Positions 28,460-37,999 of a stretch of DNA of 64,000 nucleotides are shown here, piece after piece; position 1 is the stretch's first letter; each line of letters begins with the position of its first letter. The position numbers and the translations under genes were made by a program. Origin of the DNA: Bacteroidales bacterium (lineage in GTDB: Bacteria; Bacteroidota; Bacteroidia; Bacteroidales; JAQXIO01); the NCBI GenBank assembly GCA_029007825.1, contig JAQXIO010000023.1, forward strand, positions 25,807-89,806. Direction: 5' to 3'. The notes under the pieces were generated by a model. It saw nothing but the letters and a program-made list of their open reading frames with translations. It was not told the DNA's origin and ran no database searches.

Positions 28460-29361
28460 GGTTTCAGTTTTACCTGTCCGTACATTCCTATTTTTATATA
28501 TCCGTCATTTTTTACCGCTATTTTCACTGCATAAACAAGATTCGCTCTTTCGTCTTTTGTTTGTATGTTTTTCGGTGTAAATTCCGATTCATCGGCGATC
28601 CATGTAATTTTCCCGGGATATTCCTTTATATTGTCTTTTCCGTAATCGGCTATCAGCGTTACATTTTGCCCTATTTTTATATCCGACAACTGATCGGAGG
28701 TGACATATGCCCTCAAAAACATATTATCTATATCGGCTATTTTAAAAAGTGCTTTTCCGACAGATGCCAATTCTCCTTGTTCTGCATATTTCGTCAGGAT
28801 CGTTCCGTTTATAGGACTGGTTATGTGGCTTTTCTGCAACTGGTCTTCTATCTGTGCCACCTGCACGTCGATTGCCGCGCTTTCTCCTTCTATGCTTTGG
28901 TTTCCGTTTTCAAGCGTCGATATCTGAGCTACCAATTGTTTCTCAAGCACCAGCAGTTCTGCGTCAATGTCATCGACTTGCTTTCTGTTTGCCGCATTGC
29001 TTTCAAGGAGTGCTTCAAAACGGGCTTTTTCATATTTCTGCTTTGCTATTTGTTCACGCGTAGCTGCTATTTGTTTCGCTATGTCGGAACGCCTACTGTT
29101 GACGGATTTTATATTTTCCAGCAATTGTTGCTTTTTCAGCCAAAGCTGCACGGTATCAATGTATCCAATTTCCTGATTTTCGGTAAGCCTCTGTCCTTCC
29201 GTAACATCGAACTGCATAATTTTTCCGTTCGCCTCTGCAGATACAATAACTTCCGTAGCTTCAAACGTGCCTGTGGCATCGTATTTTCCATCATTATTAC
29301 CACAAGAAACAAATGCTGTAACAAATAAAATATAAAGTAAAATATTCCCGATCGTTTTCAT
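28456..29361 (-). CDS. Membrane-fusion (HlyD/YbhG-like) lipoprotein of the efflux operon
   Basis: A 301-residue periplasmic adaptor. A lipoprotein signal (FVTAFVSC) is followed by a lipoyl half-motif, a coiled-coil hairpin of about 110 residues (from LWLKKQQLLENIKSVNSRR), the second lipoyl half (HITSPINGTILTKYAEQG) and beta-barrel domains. It bridges the inner-membrane ABC permeases and the TolC channel encoded next to it. Confidence 0.92.
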   Translation of the reverse strand: MKTIGNILLYILFVTAFVSCGNNDGKYDATGTFEATEVIVSAEANGKIMQFDVTEGQRLTENQEIGYIDTVQLWLKKQQLLENIKSVNSRRSDIAKQIAATREQIAKQKYEKARFEALLESNAANRKQVDDIDAELLVLEKQLVAQISTLENGNQSIEGESAAIDVQVAQIEDQLQKSHITSPINGTILTKYAEQGELASVGKALFKIADIDNMFLRAYVTSDQLSDIKIGQNVTLIADYGKDNIKEYPGKITWIADESEFTPKNIQTKDERANLVYAVKIAVKNDGYIKIGMYGQVKLKP

Positions 29362-29372
29362 AGGAATCCGTT

Positions 29373-30629
29373 TTAATTATTAGTTGTATTTTTTATTTCA
29401 TAGATTGTCATAAGCAGTTGCACTTCGTGAAGAAGCTTGTCCTGCCGAGCCTGGTCTTCGGCGGTTATATCGCGAAGCATATCCGTAACCGTCAGGGTTC
29501 CGTTCCTGACCTTTACTTCCGAAGCTTTCCGTATATTTTCCCTCAAACGGATGATTTCATCATCATTCTGCATCAGCTTACGGATTTTCTCTACCTCATT
29601 ATTCTGCTGCGTCAATTGTAATCCGGTATTGAAAAGGAAAGTTTCTCGCTGAACATCGATATTGCTTTGATTTGTTTCCAGCAGCCTCCGGTCGTTCTTT
29701 TTCGTATATAAGCCGCCAAAGTTCCAGGAGAGTTTCAATCCGGCTATATAATAAGGGGAGAACTCGTTTTTCAGCATATTCAATCCGGGATTTCCTATGC
29801 CCCCTTGTACAAATGCCCCCAGTTTAGGAAGATTTTTTGCTGTCAGCATGCTTTTTTGTACCTCAAACTGATTGTATTGTGCGTCCATCAAATAGAGTTC
29901 GGGCCGGTTTATCTGCATATCTATATCCTCTCTTAAGGCTGGTTTCAACAGATCATCGCTCTTTACCATTTCGCCTATCATAACCGATAACATTTCCTGA
30001 TAGGCTGTCCGTAGCGCTTCCAGCTCGGTTTGTTTCTGGATTGCATTCAATTGATTTACTTTCACTGCGTCTAAATCTGCCTGATTGGCGATACCATTTA
30101 TTATATACGACGCGACTTCCGCGTAATTGCGTTTCAGTTCGTCCTGAAGCAGTGCATTTTGCTTTAATTGTTCGTTCAGAAGAAGTATTCCGAAAAAGAG
30201 ATCGTTTACACGTTCATTCAACGTATATAAATCAACTTCGAGCTGCTTTTCTTCGACAGCGGACGAAGCTTTTGTTATTTTCTTCTGCTTATTGATTACT
30301 CCTCCGTCCCAAATGGCCTGATTCACCTCGACTACGGCCTGATACTGATCCTTACTTAATCCATCGATTTCCAATCCGGGTAACTTTACCGGAATTTCCG
30401 TAACTTCAGACTGATAGGTCGCCTTTGCGGACAGGGCAACCTGCGGCAGATATCCTCTTGCTGCATTTGTCAAATTATATTCTTTCGATTTGCCGATTAA
30501 CTCATAACGTTTTATCAACGGATAATTTTCCCTTGCTTTTTGCTGACAGGTTTCAACCGTCAACTGTGCATTTACGGCAACGCTCCAAAGAATGGAAGCA
30601 AAAATGAGCCAACCTCTATTTATCCTCAT
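29373..30629 (-). CDS. TolC-family outer-membrane efflux channel
   Basis: A 418-residue protein with a signal peptide (ends VNAQ) and two TolC-like repeats of long helices with short strand segments (SPYYIAGLKLSWNFGG). It completes the tripartite pump with the HlyD-type adaptor. It is the first structural gene after the regulator, with a TetR-type operator in the 58-base gap upstream. Confidence 0.92.
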   Translation of the reverse strand: MRINRGWLIFASILWSVAVNAQLTVETCQQKARENYPLIKRYELIGKSKEYNLTNAARGYLPQVALSAKATYQSEVTEIPVKLPGLEIDGLSKDQYQAVVEVNQAIWDGGVINKQKKITKASSAVEEKQLEVDLYTLNERVNDLFFGILLLNEQLKQNALLQDELKRNYAEVASYIINGIANQADLDAVKVNQLNAIQKQTELEALRTAYQEMLSVMIGEMVKSDDLLKPALREDIDMQINRPELYLMDAQYNQFEVQKSMLTAKNLPKLGAFVQGGIGNPGLNMLKNEFSPYYIAGLKLSWNFGGLYTKKNDRRLLETNQSNIDVQRETFLFNTGLQLTQQNNEVEKIRKLMQNDDEIIRLRENIRKASEVKVRNGTLTVTDMLRDITAEDQARQDKLLHEVQLLMTIYEIKNTTNN

Positions 30630-30655
30630 AATCCGTTTTATTTTAACTGTTATAT

Positions 30656-30671
30656 TTAATAGTGTTATTAA
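30656..30671. promoter_or_regulatory. TetR-type operator before the efflux genes
   Basis: TTAATAGTGTTATTAA is a palindrome of form TTAATA-N4-TATTAA, lying between tetR and tolC. An almost identical copy lies upstream of tetR at 31330-31345. Confidence 0.6.
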
Positions 30672-30687
30672 TTATCCGGTAAAAAAA

Positions 30688-31311
30688 TTACTCAGAGTGC
30701 AGACTTTTCAATATTGTCTTTACATTTTCCCGTTTACGATTTGCTATTATTTTCTTCATTTCCTCATCAGAAACTTTAACTATATTCTGCATTACCGGTT
30801 TCAACAAGAATATTCCCACATTGAGGGACAAGGCAGTAATAAAAAAATCGATCACCGATATTTTCCGGATATTTCCCTTTTGTATTTCCTCTTCCAAATC
30901 TTTTTCGAATTGTGCCATAATGGAACGTGGTATCTCTCCTACCTTTTCTTTTATTGCCGCTAATCTTTCGGGATTCGTGGTTACTTCATTTATAACTAAA
31001 AAAGGCAACCGCGGGTTTTGTTCCAAAATGTCGAAATGTGCTTCTATTTTCCGGGTCAATTTTTCTTCAAAGGTTCCTCCTTTCTGGTCTATCTCAAAAA
31101 ACGTAGAAGCAAATAAACGAACCTTCTGCTCAAAAACTCTCTGAAAAAGATTTTCTTTCGTACGAAAGTAATAATGTACTAACGTCTGATTACAACCTAC
31201 CTTTTTCGCTATTTCAATAGTAGAAGTAAGCGCAAAGCCTTTCTCCAGAAATAATTCTTCCGCAGCGCTCAATATTGCCTGTTCCATCGAAGCATCTTTT
31301 TCTTCCTTCAT
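30688..31311 (-). CDS. TetR family regulator of the efflux operon
   Basis: A 207-residue TetR protein. Its N-terminal helix-turn-helix (ILSAAEELFLEKGFALTSTI, then KVGCNQTLVHYYFRTKENL) is followed by an all-helical ligand-binding domain. It is transcribed in the same direction as, and first in, the efflux gene set, as CecR (YbiH) is with ybhGFSR in E. coli. Palindromes in front of it and in front of tolC suggest autoregulation and repression of the pump. The ligand is unknown. Confidence 0.9.
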   Translation of the reverse strand: MKEEKDASMEQAILSAAEELFLEKGFALTSTIEIAKKVGCNQTLVHYYFRTKENLFQRVFEQKVRLFASTFFEIDQKGGTFEEKLTRKIEAHFDILEQNPRLPFLVINEVTTNPERLAAIKEKVGEIPRSIMAQFEKDLEEEIQKGNIRKISVIDFFITALSLNVGIFLLKPVMQNIVKVSDEEMKKIIANRKRENVKTILKSLHSE

Positions 31312-31329
31312 ATATATTAATAGAATTAT

Positions 31330-31345
31330 TTAATAGTATTATTAA
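31330..31345. promoter_or_regulatory. TetR-type operator before tetR
   Basis: TTAATAGTATTATTAA, a TTAATA-N4-TATTAA palindrome, lies 19 bases upstream of the tetR start and differs at one base from the site at 30656-30671. Confidence 0.6.
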
Positions 31346-31441
31346 TACACTGCAAAGTAAATTATATTTTTATATACCCAAAATATCCGGCCCGTTAAAT
31401 TCTCATAAAAAAGATTTTCCGTATAAAGCGATATTACAAAT

Positions 31442-31476
31442 AAAAAAAGATAGCCCGGCTGAATAACCGGACTATC
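31442..31476 (-). terminator. Terminator of the fbaB-gpmA unit
   Basis: On the minus strand GATAG-CCGG and CCGG-CTATC arms (31449-31476) form a stem with one mismatch, followed by seven T (31442-31448). It lies 26 bases after the gpmA stop. Confidence 0.75.
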
Positions 31477-31501
31477 TCTCTCTTTATCTATCAATAGATT
31501 T

Positions 31502-32191
31502 TTATTCCAGATAATAATGTTTCAGAGGTTTTAATTTCTCATTCAATTCATAGACCTGCGGAATGCCTGTCGGGATTTCCAATCCTACAATATCCTTATC
31601 ACTTATATTGTCCAGGTATTTTACCAACGCTCTCAAACTATTTCCATGCGCTGCGACGAGCACTGTTTTACCGGATAAGAGCGTAGGTGCGATGTAATCC
31701 TGCCAGAAAGGCAATACACGTTTTATCGTCATTTCCAACGATTCGCCCAATGGTAATACGGCGGGATCGAGTCCTTTGTATTTCACATCGAAAACAGGAT
31801 TACGCGGATCGTCTTTTTCCAACATGGGGGGTGCAATATCGTAACTTCTTCTCCAAATGTGTACTTGCTCTTCCCCAAATTTTTTCGCTGTTTCCGCTTT
31901 GTTCAAACCCTGCAATGCACCGTAATGGCGTTCATTCAATCTCCAGTTGTGTATTTCGGGCACCCACAGCCTATCTACTTCCTGCGAGAGAAGGTGCTGT
32001 GTCCTGATCGCTCTTTTCAAAACCGAAGAAAAGGCTATATCAAATGTCAGTCCGGAATCTTTAATCAATTTGCCGGCATGACGGGCTTCCTGTTCTCCTT
32101 TTTCACTAAGGTCAACATCTTCCCATCCGGTAAATTTGTTTTCTTTATTCCAGACACTTTCTCCATGACGGACCAAAATTAATTTATACAT
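31502..32191 (-). CDS. gpmA: 2,3-bisphosphoglycerate-dependent phosphoglycerate mutase
   Basis: Interconverts 3- and 2-phosphoglycerate in glycolysis. The 229-residue protein begins [15 protein letters not shown], carrying the phospho-accepting His. It also shows [27 protein letters not shown] and the second catalytic His in [11 protein letters not shown]. It is slightly shorter than the E. coli enzyme, which is common. It lies 35 bases downstream of fbaB and ends at a strong terminator. Confidence 0.95.
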   Translation of the reverse strand: MYKLILVRHGESVWNKENKFTGWEDVDLSEKGEQEARHAGKLIKDSGLTFDIAFSSVLKRAIRTQHLLSQEVDRLWVPEIHNWRLNERHYGALQGLNKAETAKKFGEEQVHIWRRSYDIAPPMLEKDDPRNPVFDVKYKGLDPAVLPLGESLEMTIKRVLPFWQDYIAPTLLSGKTVLVAAHGNSLRALVKYLDNISDKDIVGLEIPTGIPQVYELNEKLKPLKHYYLE

Positions 32192-32226
32192 AGCGTCTAT
32201 CGTTTTATTGTTCTATCGTTCAAAAA

Positions 32227-33285
32227 TCAGGCCAAATCTATAGAGGTATCAAGATATACGTCTTGAATTGTATGCAACAGTTCAACGCCCTCTTTCATCG
32301 GCTTCTGGAATGCTTTCCGACCGCTAATCAGTCCCATTCCTCCTGCACGTTTATTCACTACAGCGGTAATTACAGCTTCCTTAAGGTCTGAGGCTCCATT
32401 CGATTCTCCTCCGGAGTTTATCAAACCGACTCGTCCCATATAACTGTTTGCTACCTGATAGCGGCAGAGGTCTATGGGATGATCGGATGCTAATTGGGTG
32501 TACATTCTTTTATCGCTTTTAGCAAAGTTCAATGCGGTAAATCCGCCATTGTTCGTCGGCAGCTTTTGTTTTACGATATCCGCCTGAATCGTAGCACCCA
32601 AGTGGTTTGCCTGTCCTGTCAAATCGGCAGCGGAATGATAGTCTGTCCCGTCTTTTTTGAAACTGCTGTTTCGCAAATAGCACCATAAAATCGTTGCCAT
32701 GCCCAGTTGATGTGCATATTCAAAGGCTTCCGATATTTCGATGAGCTGACGACGGCTTTCCTCGGAGCCGAAATAGATCGTAGCCCCAACGGCTACAGCA
32801 CCCATATTCCATGCTTCTTCGACCGAACCAAAAAGAATCTGGTCATAGGTATTGGGATAACTCAACAGTTCATTATGATTTATCTTTACAATAAAGGGAA
32901 TTTTATGTGCATATTTCCGTGCTACCGATCCTAATACGCCGAATGTCGAGGCTACGGCGTTACAGCCTCCTTCTATCGCAAGCTTTACAATGTTTTCAGG
33001 ATCGAAATAGAGGGGATTGGGTGCAAATGAAGCTCCGGCCGTATGTTCAATGCCTTGATCGACGGGCAATATCGATACATAGCCGGTATGTGCCAGCCGC
33101 CCATGATTTAAAAGTGTCTGTAAACTGTTCAGCGTCGGTATATTCCGGTCGGAAGGAATCCATATGTCGTCTATCGTATCGGGCGACGGTGCATGGATGA
33201 GCGATTTATCAATAGTCTTACAAACATGTCCCAAATAAAATTCCTGCCGGTCACCCAGCAATTCTTTGATTTTTGTCGATTCCAT
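32227..33285 (-). CDS. fbaB: Class I fructose-bisphosphate aldolase
   Basis: A Schiff-base (DhnA-type) aldolase of 352 residues that splits fructose-1,6-bisphosphate. Conserved blocks are [10 protein letters not shown] near residue 70, [26 protein letters not shown] and [15 protein letters not shown] near the C-terminus. It forms a two-gene glycolytic operon with gpmA. Confidence 0.93.
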   Translation of the reverse strand: MESTKIKELLGDRQEFYLGHVCKTIDKSLIHAPSPDTIDDIWIPSDRNIPTLNSLQTLLNHGRLAHTGYVSILPVDQGIEHTAGASFAPNPLYFDPENIVKLAIEGGCNAVASTFGVLGSVARKYAHKIPFIVKINHNELLSYPNTYDQILFGSVEEAWNMGAVAVGATIYFGSEESRRQLIEISEAFEYAHQLGMATILWCYLRNSSFKKDGTDYHSAADLTGQANHLGATIQADIVKQKLPTNNGGFTALNFAKSDKRMYTQLASDHPIDLCRYQVANSYMGRVGLINSGGESNGASDLKEAVITAVVNKRAGGMGLISGRKAFQKPMKEGVELLHTIQDVYLDTSIDLA

Positions 33286-33354
33286 AGCGCAATATTTTAT
33301 GTTTATTTATATAGAACAGTTCAAAGAGCAAAAAGGCTTTCCTTTTATATTATT

Positions 33355-33434
33355 TTAAACTGTAAAGAGTTTGGAATAAACGCTTCGCCTCAGCATAGTT
33401 TAAGCAAGTTTAACTATGCGTTCGGCTTGCAGTT
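33355..33434. repeat. Possible dispersed intergenic repeat with hairpin
   Basis: GCATAGTT (33393-33400) and AACTATGC (33412-33419) form a hairpin. GGCTTGCAG (33424-33432) is inverted as CTGCAAGCC at 33477-33485, and CGCCTCAG occurs twice (near 33387 and 33491). The minus strand reads KLQAERIVKLA in one frame, which from memory is a peptide seen repeatedly in Bacteroidales intergenic DNA. The repeat status needs a genome-wide self-match. Confidence 0.4.
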
Positions 33435-34041
33435 TATTTTAGGTACCTATATAGAATTTTACACCGTCGAATAAATCTGCAAGCCTTATTCGCCTCAGTT
33501 GGTATCGTTTACTAATAAACTCCATCCATAAATTTCTACCAGATGCAGGAATTTGACGCCGCTGCACAGCAAAACCTGTGCTTTCGACTGTTCGTGTAAT
33601 GTTGTATATAAAACACGAAAAATATGAAGTGGTGGGCTTTCTTGATTTTATTTAACCGTTCGATGAAAATCAGATACCAAAAGCCGCTAATTATATAGAA
33701 GAACACCTTAATTTTCGTTATTCTCAACACATATCTTTATCTTTGCACTTACAAATATCAACAGCTGATAACAACAAAATAAGATAGTGAGATAACATTA
33801 AAACGAAATATTAATAATAGCATTTATATTATTCGATATACTCTGAAAATATGACAATTAGATGAAGTATAGACACGAATAAGTTCAGTGGACGCTTTGC
33901 GTGGGTGAAATTTATCGTCTGTAGGGATCACACCAAATACCTCAAAGGTATAAAGTTCACATTTCGTTTGTCTCATCCCGGGACATTTGTGTTCTGCACC
34001 CGTATTATTAAAATTATAGTTCGCGCTCAAAAACAGCGTAG
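33435..34041. other. Intergenic stretch with possible gene remnants
   Basis: There is no intact gene. A minus-strand frame at 33824-34030 (SANYNFNNTGAEHKCPG) and a plus-strand piece near 33660-33740 (QIPKAANYIEEHLNFRY) look protein-like but have no proper start or full length. No clear promoter for the PAP2 gene was found. Confidence 0.4.
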
Positions 34042-34833
34042 ATGAAAATTTATTATTTCGGAAAAATAGGCTTGTTGATAATAGGCTTCCTGATGGGATA
34101 TTTTATACCTGCACGTGCACAGGTACAAGAACCGGATACCCTGCGTCAAACGGTATCTACCCAGTATGCCACGGATGATACACACAGTTTAAAGCTGAAA
34201 GAAGTGCTCATTCCGACAGCGGTAGTCGGAGTTTCCGCATTGTTTATTCACGACGGATGGCTGACGAAACAACGGGAGAATGTTCAGGATGTCCTTTCTG
34301 CCAAAGGACGGCATAAAACCAAAGTCGACGAATATAGCCAGTATGTCCCGATGCTGGCCGTTTACGGGTTAAATTTGTGTGGAGTGAAGGGACAACATGG
34401 ACTCGTGGACAGGAGCATAATCCTTGCCATGTCGTATGCAACGATGGGTATTCTTGTTAATACAATGAAATACACATTTAAGGAAAAGAGGCCGAACAGT
34501 GACGCCCGCAATTCATTTCCTTCAGGACACACAGCCACGGCGTTCATGGGTGCCGAATTTCTTTACAAGGAATATAAAGGTGTTTCACCTTGGATAGGCT
34601 ATGCCGGATATGCTGTCGCAACGGCTACAGGATATTTGAGAATATATAACAATCGACACTATATCAACGATGTAATTGCAGGTGCTTGTATCGGGATTCT
34701 AAGCGTAAAATTGGCTTACTGGTTATATCCCAAATGCTTTAAAAGGTCTAAATGTAACAAAGCGGTAACTATAGCCGGATTACCTTATTATTCTACCGAA
34801 GGCTGGGGTGTGAACATGTGCGTTCAATTTTAG
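34042..34833 (+). CDS. PAP2-family phosphatase, membrane-associated
   Basis: A 263-residue protein with a signal peptide (cleavage near ARAQ) and an acid-phosphatase/PAP2 domain. The three active-site motifs are all present: KYTFKEKRP, PSGHTATAF and RIYNNRHYINDV. Such enzymes remove phosphate from lipid phosphates (undecaprenyl-PP, lipid A, phosphatidylinositol phosphate). It converges on the myo-inositol-phosphate synthase gene across a terminator, which makes an inositol-lipid role possible but not shown. Confidence 0.88.
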   Translation: MKIYYFGKIGLLIIGFLMGYFIPARAQVQEPDTLRQTVSTQYATDDTHSLKLKEVLIPTAVVGVSALFIHDGWLTKQRENVQDVLSAKGRHKTKVDEYSQYVPMLAVYGLNLCGVKGQHGLVDRSIILAMSYATMGILVNTMKYTFKEKRPNSDARNSFPSGHTATAFMGAEFLYKEYKGVSPWIGYAGYAVATATGYLRIYNNRHYINDVIAGACIGILSVKLAYWLYPKCFKRSKCNKAVTIAGLPYYSTEGWGVNMCVQF

Positions 34834-35068
34834 TAAATTATGACAGATTACAAACGATGGACATGCGGAGCATTTCACGGAAACCGAAAAACTTCGCAAC
34901 CACCTTTGAAATTGCCGTTTTCTATAGCAATACCCAGATTTCTCTATCCCAACCGACTCTTCGATACATATTACCGTATATATCCAAATCGACTAAACCT
35001 TACCAAATAGTTATTATAAGGGGGTTTTTATCCAAAACTTCAGTTTTATTAATGTAGCCCTACACGAA

Positions 35069-35113
35069 GACAGCTCCAAAATATTTTGGAGCTGTCTTTC
35101 CCCCAACCGGGGG
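35069..35113. terminator. Bidirectional terminator between PAP2 and ino1
   Basis: A perfect 28-base palindrome (35069-35096, GACAGCTCC...GGAGCTGTC) is followed by CCCCC-AACC-GGGGG (35100-35113). It separates two convergent genes. The 235 bases between the PAP2 stop and this hairpin hold nothing recognisable. Confidence 0.7.
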
Positions 35114-35138
35114 TATGTCAAAAATTATGCAGCTAACA

Positions 35139-36446
35139 TCAATCTATATAATCCAATGTTTTTTCTCCTATAATCTGACGCAGGGTGTTTTTCAGTTTTA
35201 CGTACTGAATAAACAGATCGTGTTCGGGTTCTGCATCCAGTTCATGCATCGGACTCTTGAAGTAGAACGACAGCCATTTCTGAATGCCATGGAATCCACA
35301 ACGCTGAGCCAGATCGGTAAACAGTACCAAATCAAGGCACAAAGGAGCTGCCAGAATCGAATCACGGCAAAGGAAATCGACTTTCAACTGCATGGGATAA
35401 CCGAGCCAGCCGAATATATCGATGTTGTCCCAACCTTCTTTATTATCCTTACGGGGCGGATAATAGTTTATGCGGACTTTATGATAAACATTTCCATAAA
35501 GTTCAGGATATAAATCCGGTTGCAATATGGTATTTATTACCGAAAGTTTACTTTCTTCTTTCGTTTTGAAAGAGCCTGGATCATCCAATACCTCTCCGTC
35601 CCTGTTGCCGAGGATGTTGGTAGAGAACCATCCGTTCAGACCTAACATTCGTGTTTTCAACATCGGGGATAAAACGGTTTTCATCATTGTCTGCCCTGTC
35701 TTGAAATCTTTTCCGCAAATAGGTACTTTTTTCTGCTCTGCCAAATCCCATATTGCGGGCATATCTACCGTAAGGTTCGGCGCTCCGTTGATAAATGGCA
35801 CCCCTTCACTCAGGGCGGCATACGCATAACACATACTCGGAGCTATTTCGGGACTATTTTCTTTCATTGCCTGCTCCAATTTTGCCAAATCCTTATGCGT
35901 ATCGCTCATAGGCAAAAATACTTCCGTACTGGCACACCAGATAACGACCATCCGGTCACAGTTATTTTTTTCCTTGAATTTCCGGATATCTTCACGCAAT
36001 TGCATTACCATGTCCCATTTTGTCGGAGCATCTTTTACCCATATACCACAAAGACGTTTTACAAAGTTCTGATCGAATGCGCCTTTCATCGGTTTAATGG
36101 CTTCCAGTTCGTCTTTTACTCCGTCTATATCTTTCCGTGTCAGTACTTCGGCATGCTTTGCAGCATCATATACGTTTTCAGGAAAGATATCCCATCCGCC
36201 GAATACGATATCATTCAATTCAGCCAAGGGTACAACGTCTTTAATTTTAGGGAAATTATTTTCATTCCGTTTTCCCAAACGAATGGTTGCCAATTGTGTA
36301 ATCGAACCGATGGGTAATCCCAGTCCTTTTCTAACAGCTAATGTTCCTACAATAAAAGTAGATGCAACGGCCCCGCCTACACCTACAACAAGAACTCCAA
36401 GTTTGCCTTTAGGTTCTTTCATTTCAACTTTTTCCACGTCGTTCAT
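35139..36446 (-). CDS. ino1: myo-Inositol-1-phosphate synthase
   Basis: Converts glucose-6-phosphate to inositol-1-phosphate with NAD+, the first step to inositol lipids in gut Bacteroidetes. The protein shows the Rossmann motif VVGVGGAVAS, the block GLNGWFSTNILGNRDGEVL, and the active-site region KVRINYYPPRKDNKEGWDN. The longest frame begins at 36470. ATG at 36446 (MNDVEKVEMKEP) gives 435 residues and a sensible leader from a good promoter. Confidence 0.93.
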   Translation of the reverse strand: MNDVEKVEMKEPKGKLGVLVVGVGGAVASTFIVGTLAVRKGLGLPIGSITQLATIRLGKRNENNFPKIKDVVPLAELNDIVFGGWDIFPENVYDAAKHAEVLTRKDIDGVKDELEAIKPMKGAFDQNFVKRLCGIWVKDAPTKWDMVMQLREDIRKFKEKNNCDRMVVIWCASTEVFLPMSDTHKDLAKLEQAMKENSPEIAPSMCYAYAALSEGVPFINGAPNLTVDMPAIWDLAEQKKVPICGKDFKTGQTMMKTVLSPMLKTRMLGLNGWFSTNILGNRDGEVLDDPGSFKTKEESKLSVINTILQPDLYPELYGNVYHKVRINYYPPRKDNKEGWDNIDIFGWLGYPMQLKVDFLCRDSILAAPLCLDLVLFTDLAQRCGFHGIQKWLSFYFKSPMHELDAEPEHDLFIQYVKLKNTLRQIIGEKTLDYID

Positions 36447-36510
36447 ATTTAATAAATAAACAAAAATCAATTCCCACTATCACGTTTTCGGGTGTGATTA
36501 AAAACAAGTA

Positions 36511-36541
36511 CAAATGTAGAGCAGGTCTGCAATATTACAAA
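36511..36541 (-). promoter_or_regulatory. Promoter of myo-inositol-phosphate synthase
   Basis: On the minus strand TTTG (36538-36541) and TACATTTG (36511-36518) are 19 bases apart, an exact Bacteroidetes match, about 65 bases before the start codon. Confidence 0.7.
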
Positions 36542-36856
36542 GTTCCATTTCACCATAGAACTGTCCTAAAAGTCGTTTTCTAAGAATTACAGAGCCTTAT
36601 TAATAAGCCAACATTTATTATATTTATATTTTAACACACTTGCACAAAATACAACAAAAACAAACCGATAATGTTTATTAATTATTAAAAGATACTCAAA
36701 TACAAGTTGAATAACAGGCTGTTATTTACTTATATCGGAAAATATATCCTGTAATGATTCCTAACCGTTCCATTCATTCGTGTTTACTAAATAATGCCCT
36801 GTGGGCTTCCTTTTATTTAAAGGGATAGATTTAGAGTCGCCTTCTTATCAAAATAC
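36542..36856. other. Intergenic stretch, nothing recognised
   Basis: AT-rich sequence between the ino1 promoter and the end of the AraC gene. No gene, RNA or repeat could be supported. Confidence 0.5.
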
Positions 36857-37732
36857 TTAACTATTCTTATATTCCTTAGGTGTCATTCCGGTGTGCCGTT
36901 TAAAAAAACGTCCGAAAAAAGAGGGGTTCGGAAAATTCAAAACATCCGCAATTTGCTGAACGGTCATTTGAGAGGATCTCAGGAGCGCTTTCGATTCAAG
37001 AACGACAGCGGCATTAATCCATTCGACAACCGTTTTATGACTTATTTCTTTTACCGTAGTAGATAAATATTTAGGCGTGAGACAAAGTTGTCCGGCGTAA
37101 AAGCTTACGCTTCTTTCTTTCCTATAATGAATCGATACCAAACGTATAAATGATTTCAATATTTCTTCTTTACGGCTCATTTTAGAAGGCTCAACAGGCT
37201 TGTTGTTCTGGAATATCGCTCCTACTTCATATAAAAAGGCCATCAGTAATTTTTTCATGATTTCCTTTCTATAGATCTGATCGATTCTACTGTTATATTG
37301 TTTCCGTAAAAAAGAGTAAAATTCCAGCACTATAGCAATTTCGTCGTCGGAAAGAGAAATGCAGGGAAATTCTTTTATTTCTAAAAAGACAGGAAAGCGG
37401 CGAACATCACCCGATTCAATAAAATCGGGATCAAAAAAGAGGCTTTTGCCTACAAAATCATCACTTTTCGCCAAGGGTTGCACGATATATCCGGGCAAAA
37501 GAAAAATAATATCATTTTTTCTGATATCGTAACTCTGCAAATTTATTTCTACCTTGGCCTCTCCTTGCAAACAAAAACCTACCGTGATAAAATCAAGCCG
37601 AAGAGGGTTCTTAAATATCTGAAATTCATTCTGCTTTTCATCTGAAAATATAAGCTTCTGTGCTAACATATTTTCCGCGTCCCCCTCATTCAATTGAGCC
37701 AGACTTACAACCGGCAATTCGTCTTTCTTCAT
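36857..37732 (-). CDS. AraC family transcriptional regulator
   Basis: 291 residues. An N-terminal cupin-like sensing domain (EAKVEINLQSYDIRKNDIIF) is followed by a C-terminal double helix-turn-helix (about residues 190-290) ending in the AraC signature FPNPSFFGRFFKRHTGMTPKEYKNS in two blocks. It is divergent from the DUF5686 gene, which may be its target. The inducer is unknown. Confidence 0.9.
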   Translation of the reverse strand: MKKDELPVVSLAQLNEGDAENMLAQKLIFSDEKQNEFQIFKNPLRLDFITVGFCLQGEAKVEINLQSYDIRKNDIIFLLPGYIVQPLAKSDDFVGKSLFFDPDFIESGDVRRFPVFLEIKEFPCISLSDDEIAIVLEFYSFLRKQYNSRIDQIYRKEIMKKLLMAFLYEVGAIFQNNKPVEPSKMSRKEEILKSFIRLVSIHYRKERSVSFYAGQLCLTPKYLSTTVKEISHKTVVEWINAAVVLESKALLRSSQMTVQQIADVLNFPNPSFFGRFFKRHTGMTPKEYKNS

Positions 37733-37838
37733 TTCCTGTCCGCTATATAATCAAAAGCAATCACAATATACCTCAACAAATATAAACATCCAAACGTTTA
37801 GTTAAGTGTAAAATTAAGATAAAAAAGAATTTTAGACC

Positions 37839-37872
37839 AGTTCTATAGAAAAAAAGAACTTGTATACATTTG
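37839..37872 (+). promoter_or_regulatory. Possible promoter/operator of the DUF5686 gene
   Basis: TACATTTG (37865-37872) fits a -7 element. An inverted repeat AGTTCT/AGAACT (37839-37844 and 37855-37860) covers the expected -33 region, where no TTTG is seen, so activator dependence is conceivable. Confidence 0.35.
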
Positions 37873-37999
37873 CGGATACCTATAACTTCGCAACGTCTTA
37901 GAGAGATATAGTTTTAATTATTATCGCAAGAGGAAGATTGTAGAAAAGACAAGCTATAATCCGAAAGAGAAGGCTTTAAACATTTGATTTTCAATGTAG

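Noticed and set aside
33824..34030. A 68-residue minus-strand frame (SANYNFNNTGAEHKCPG start).
   Set aside because: The only start is TTG, there is no leader or ribosome-binding site, and no family is recognised. It could be a fragment of an exported protein, but it cannot be supported as a gene.
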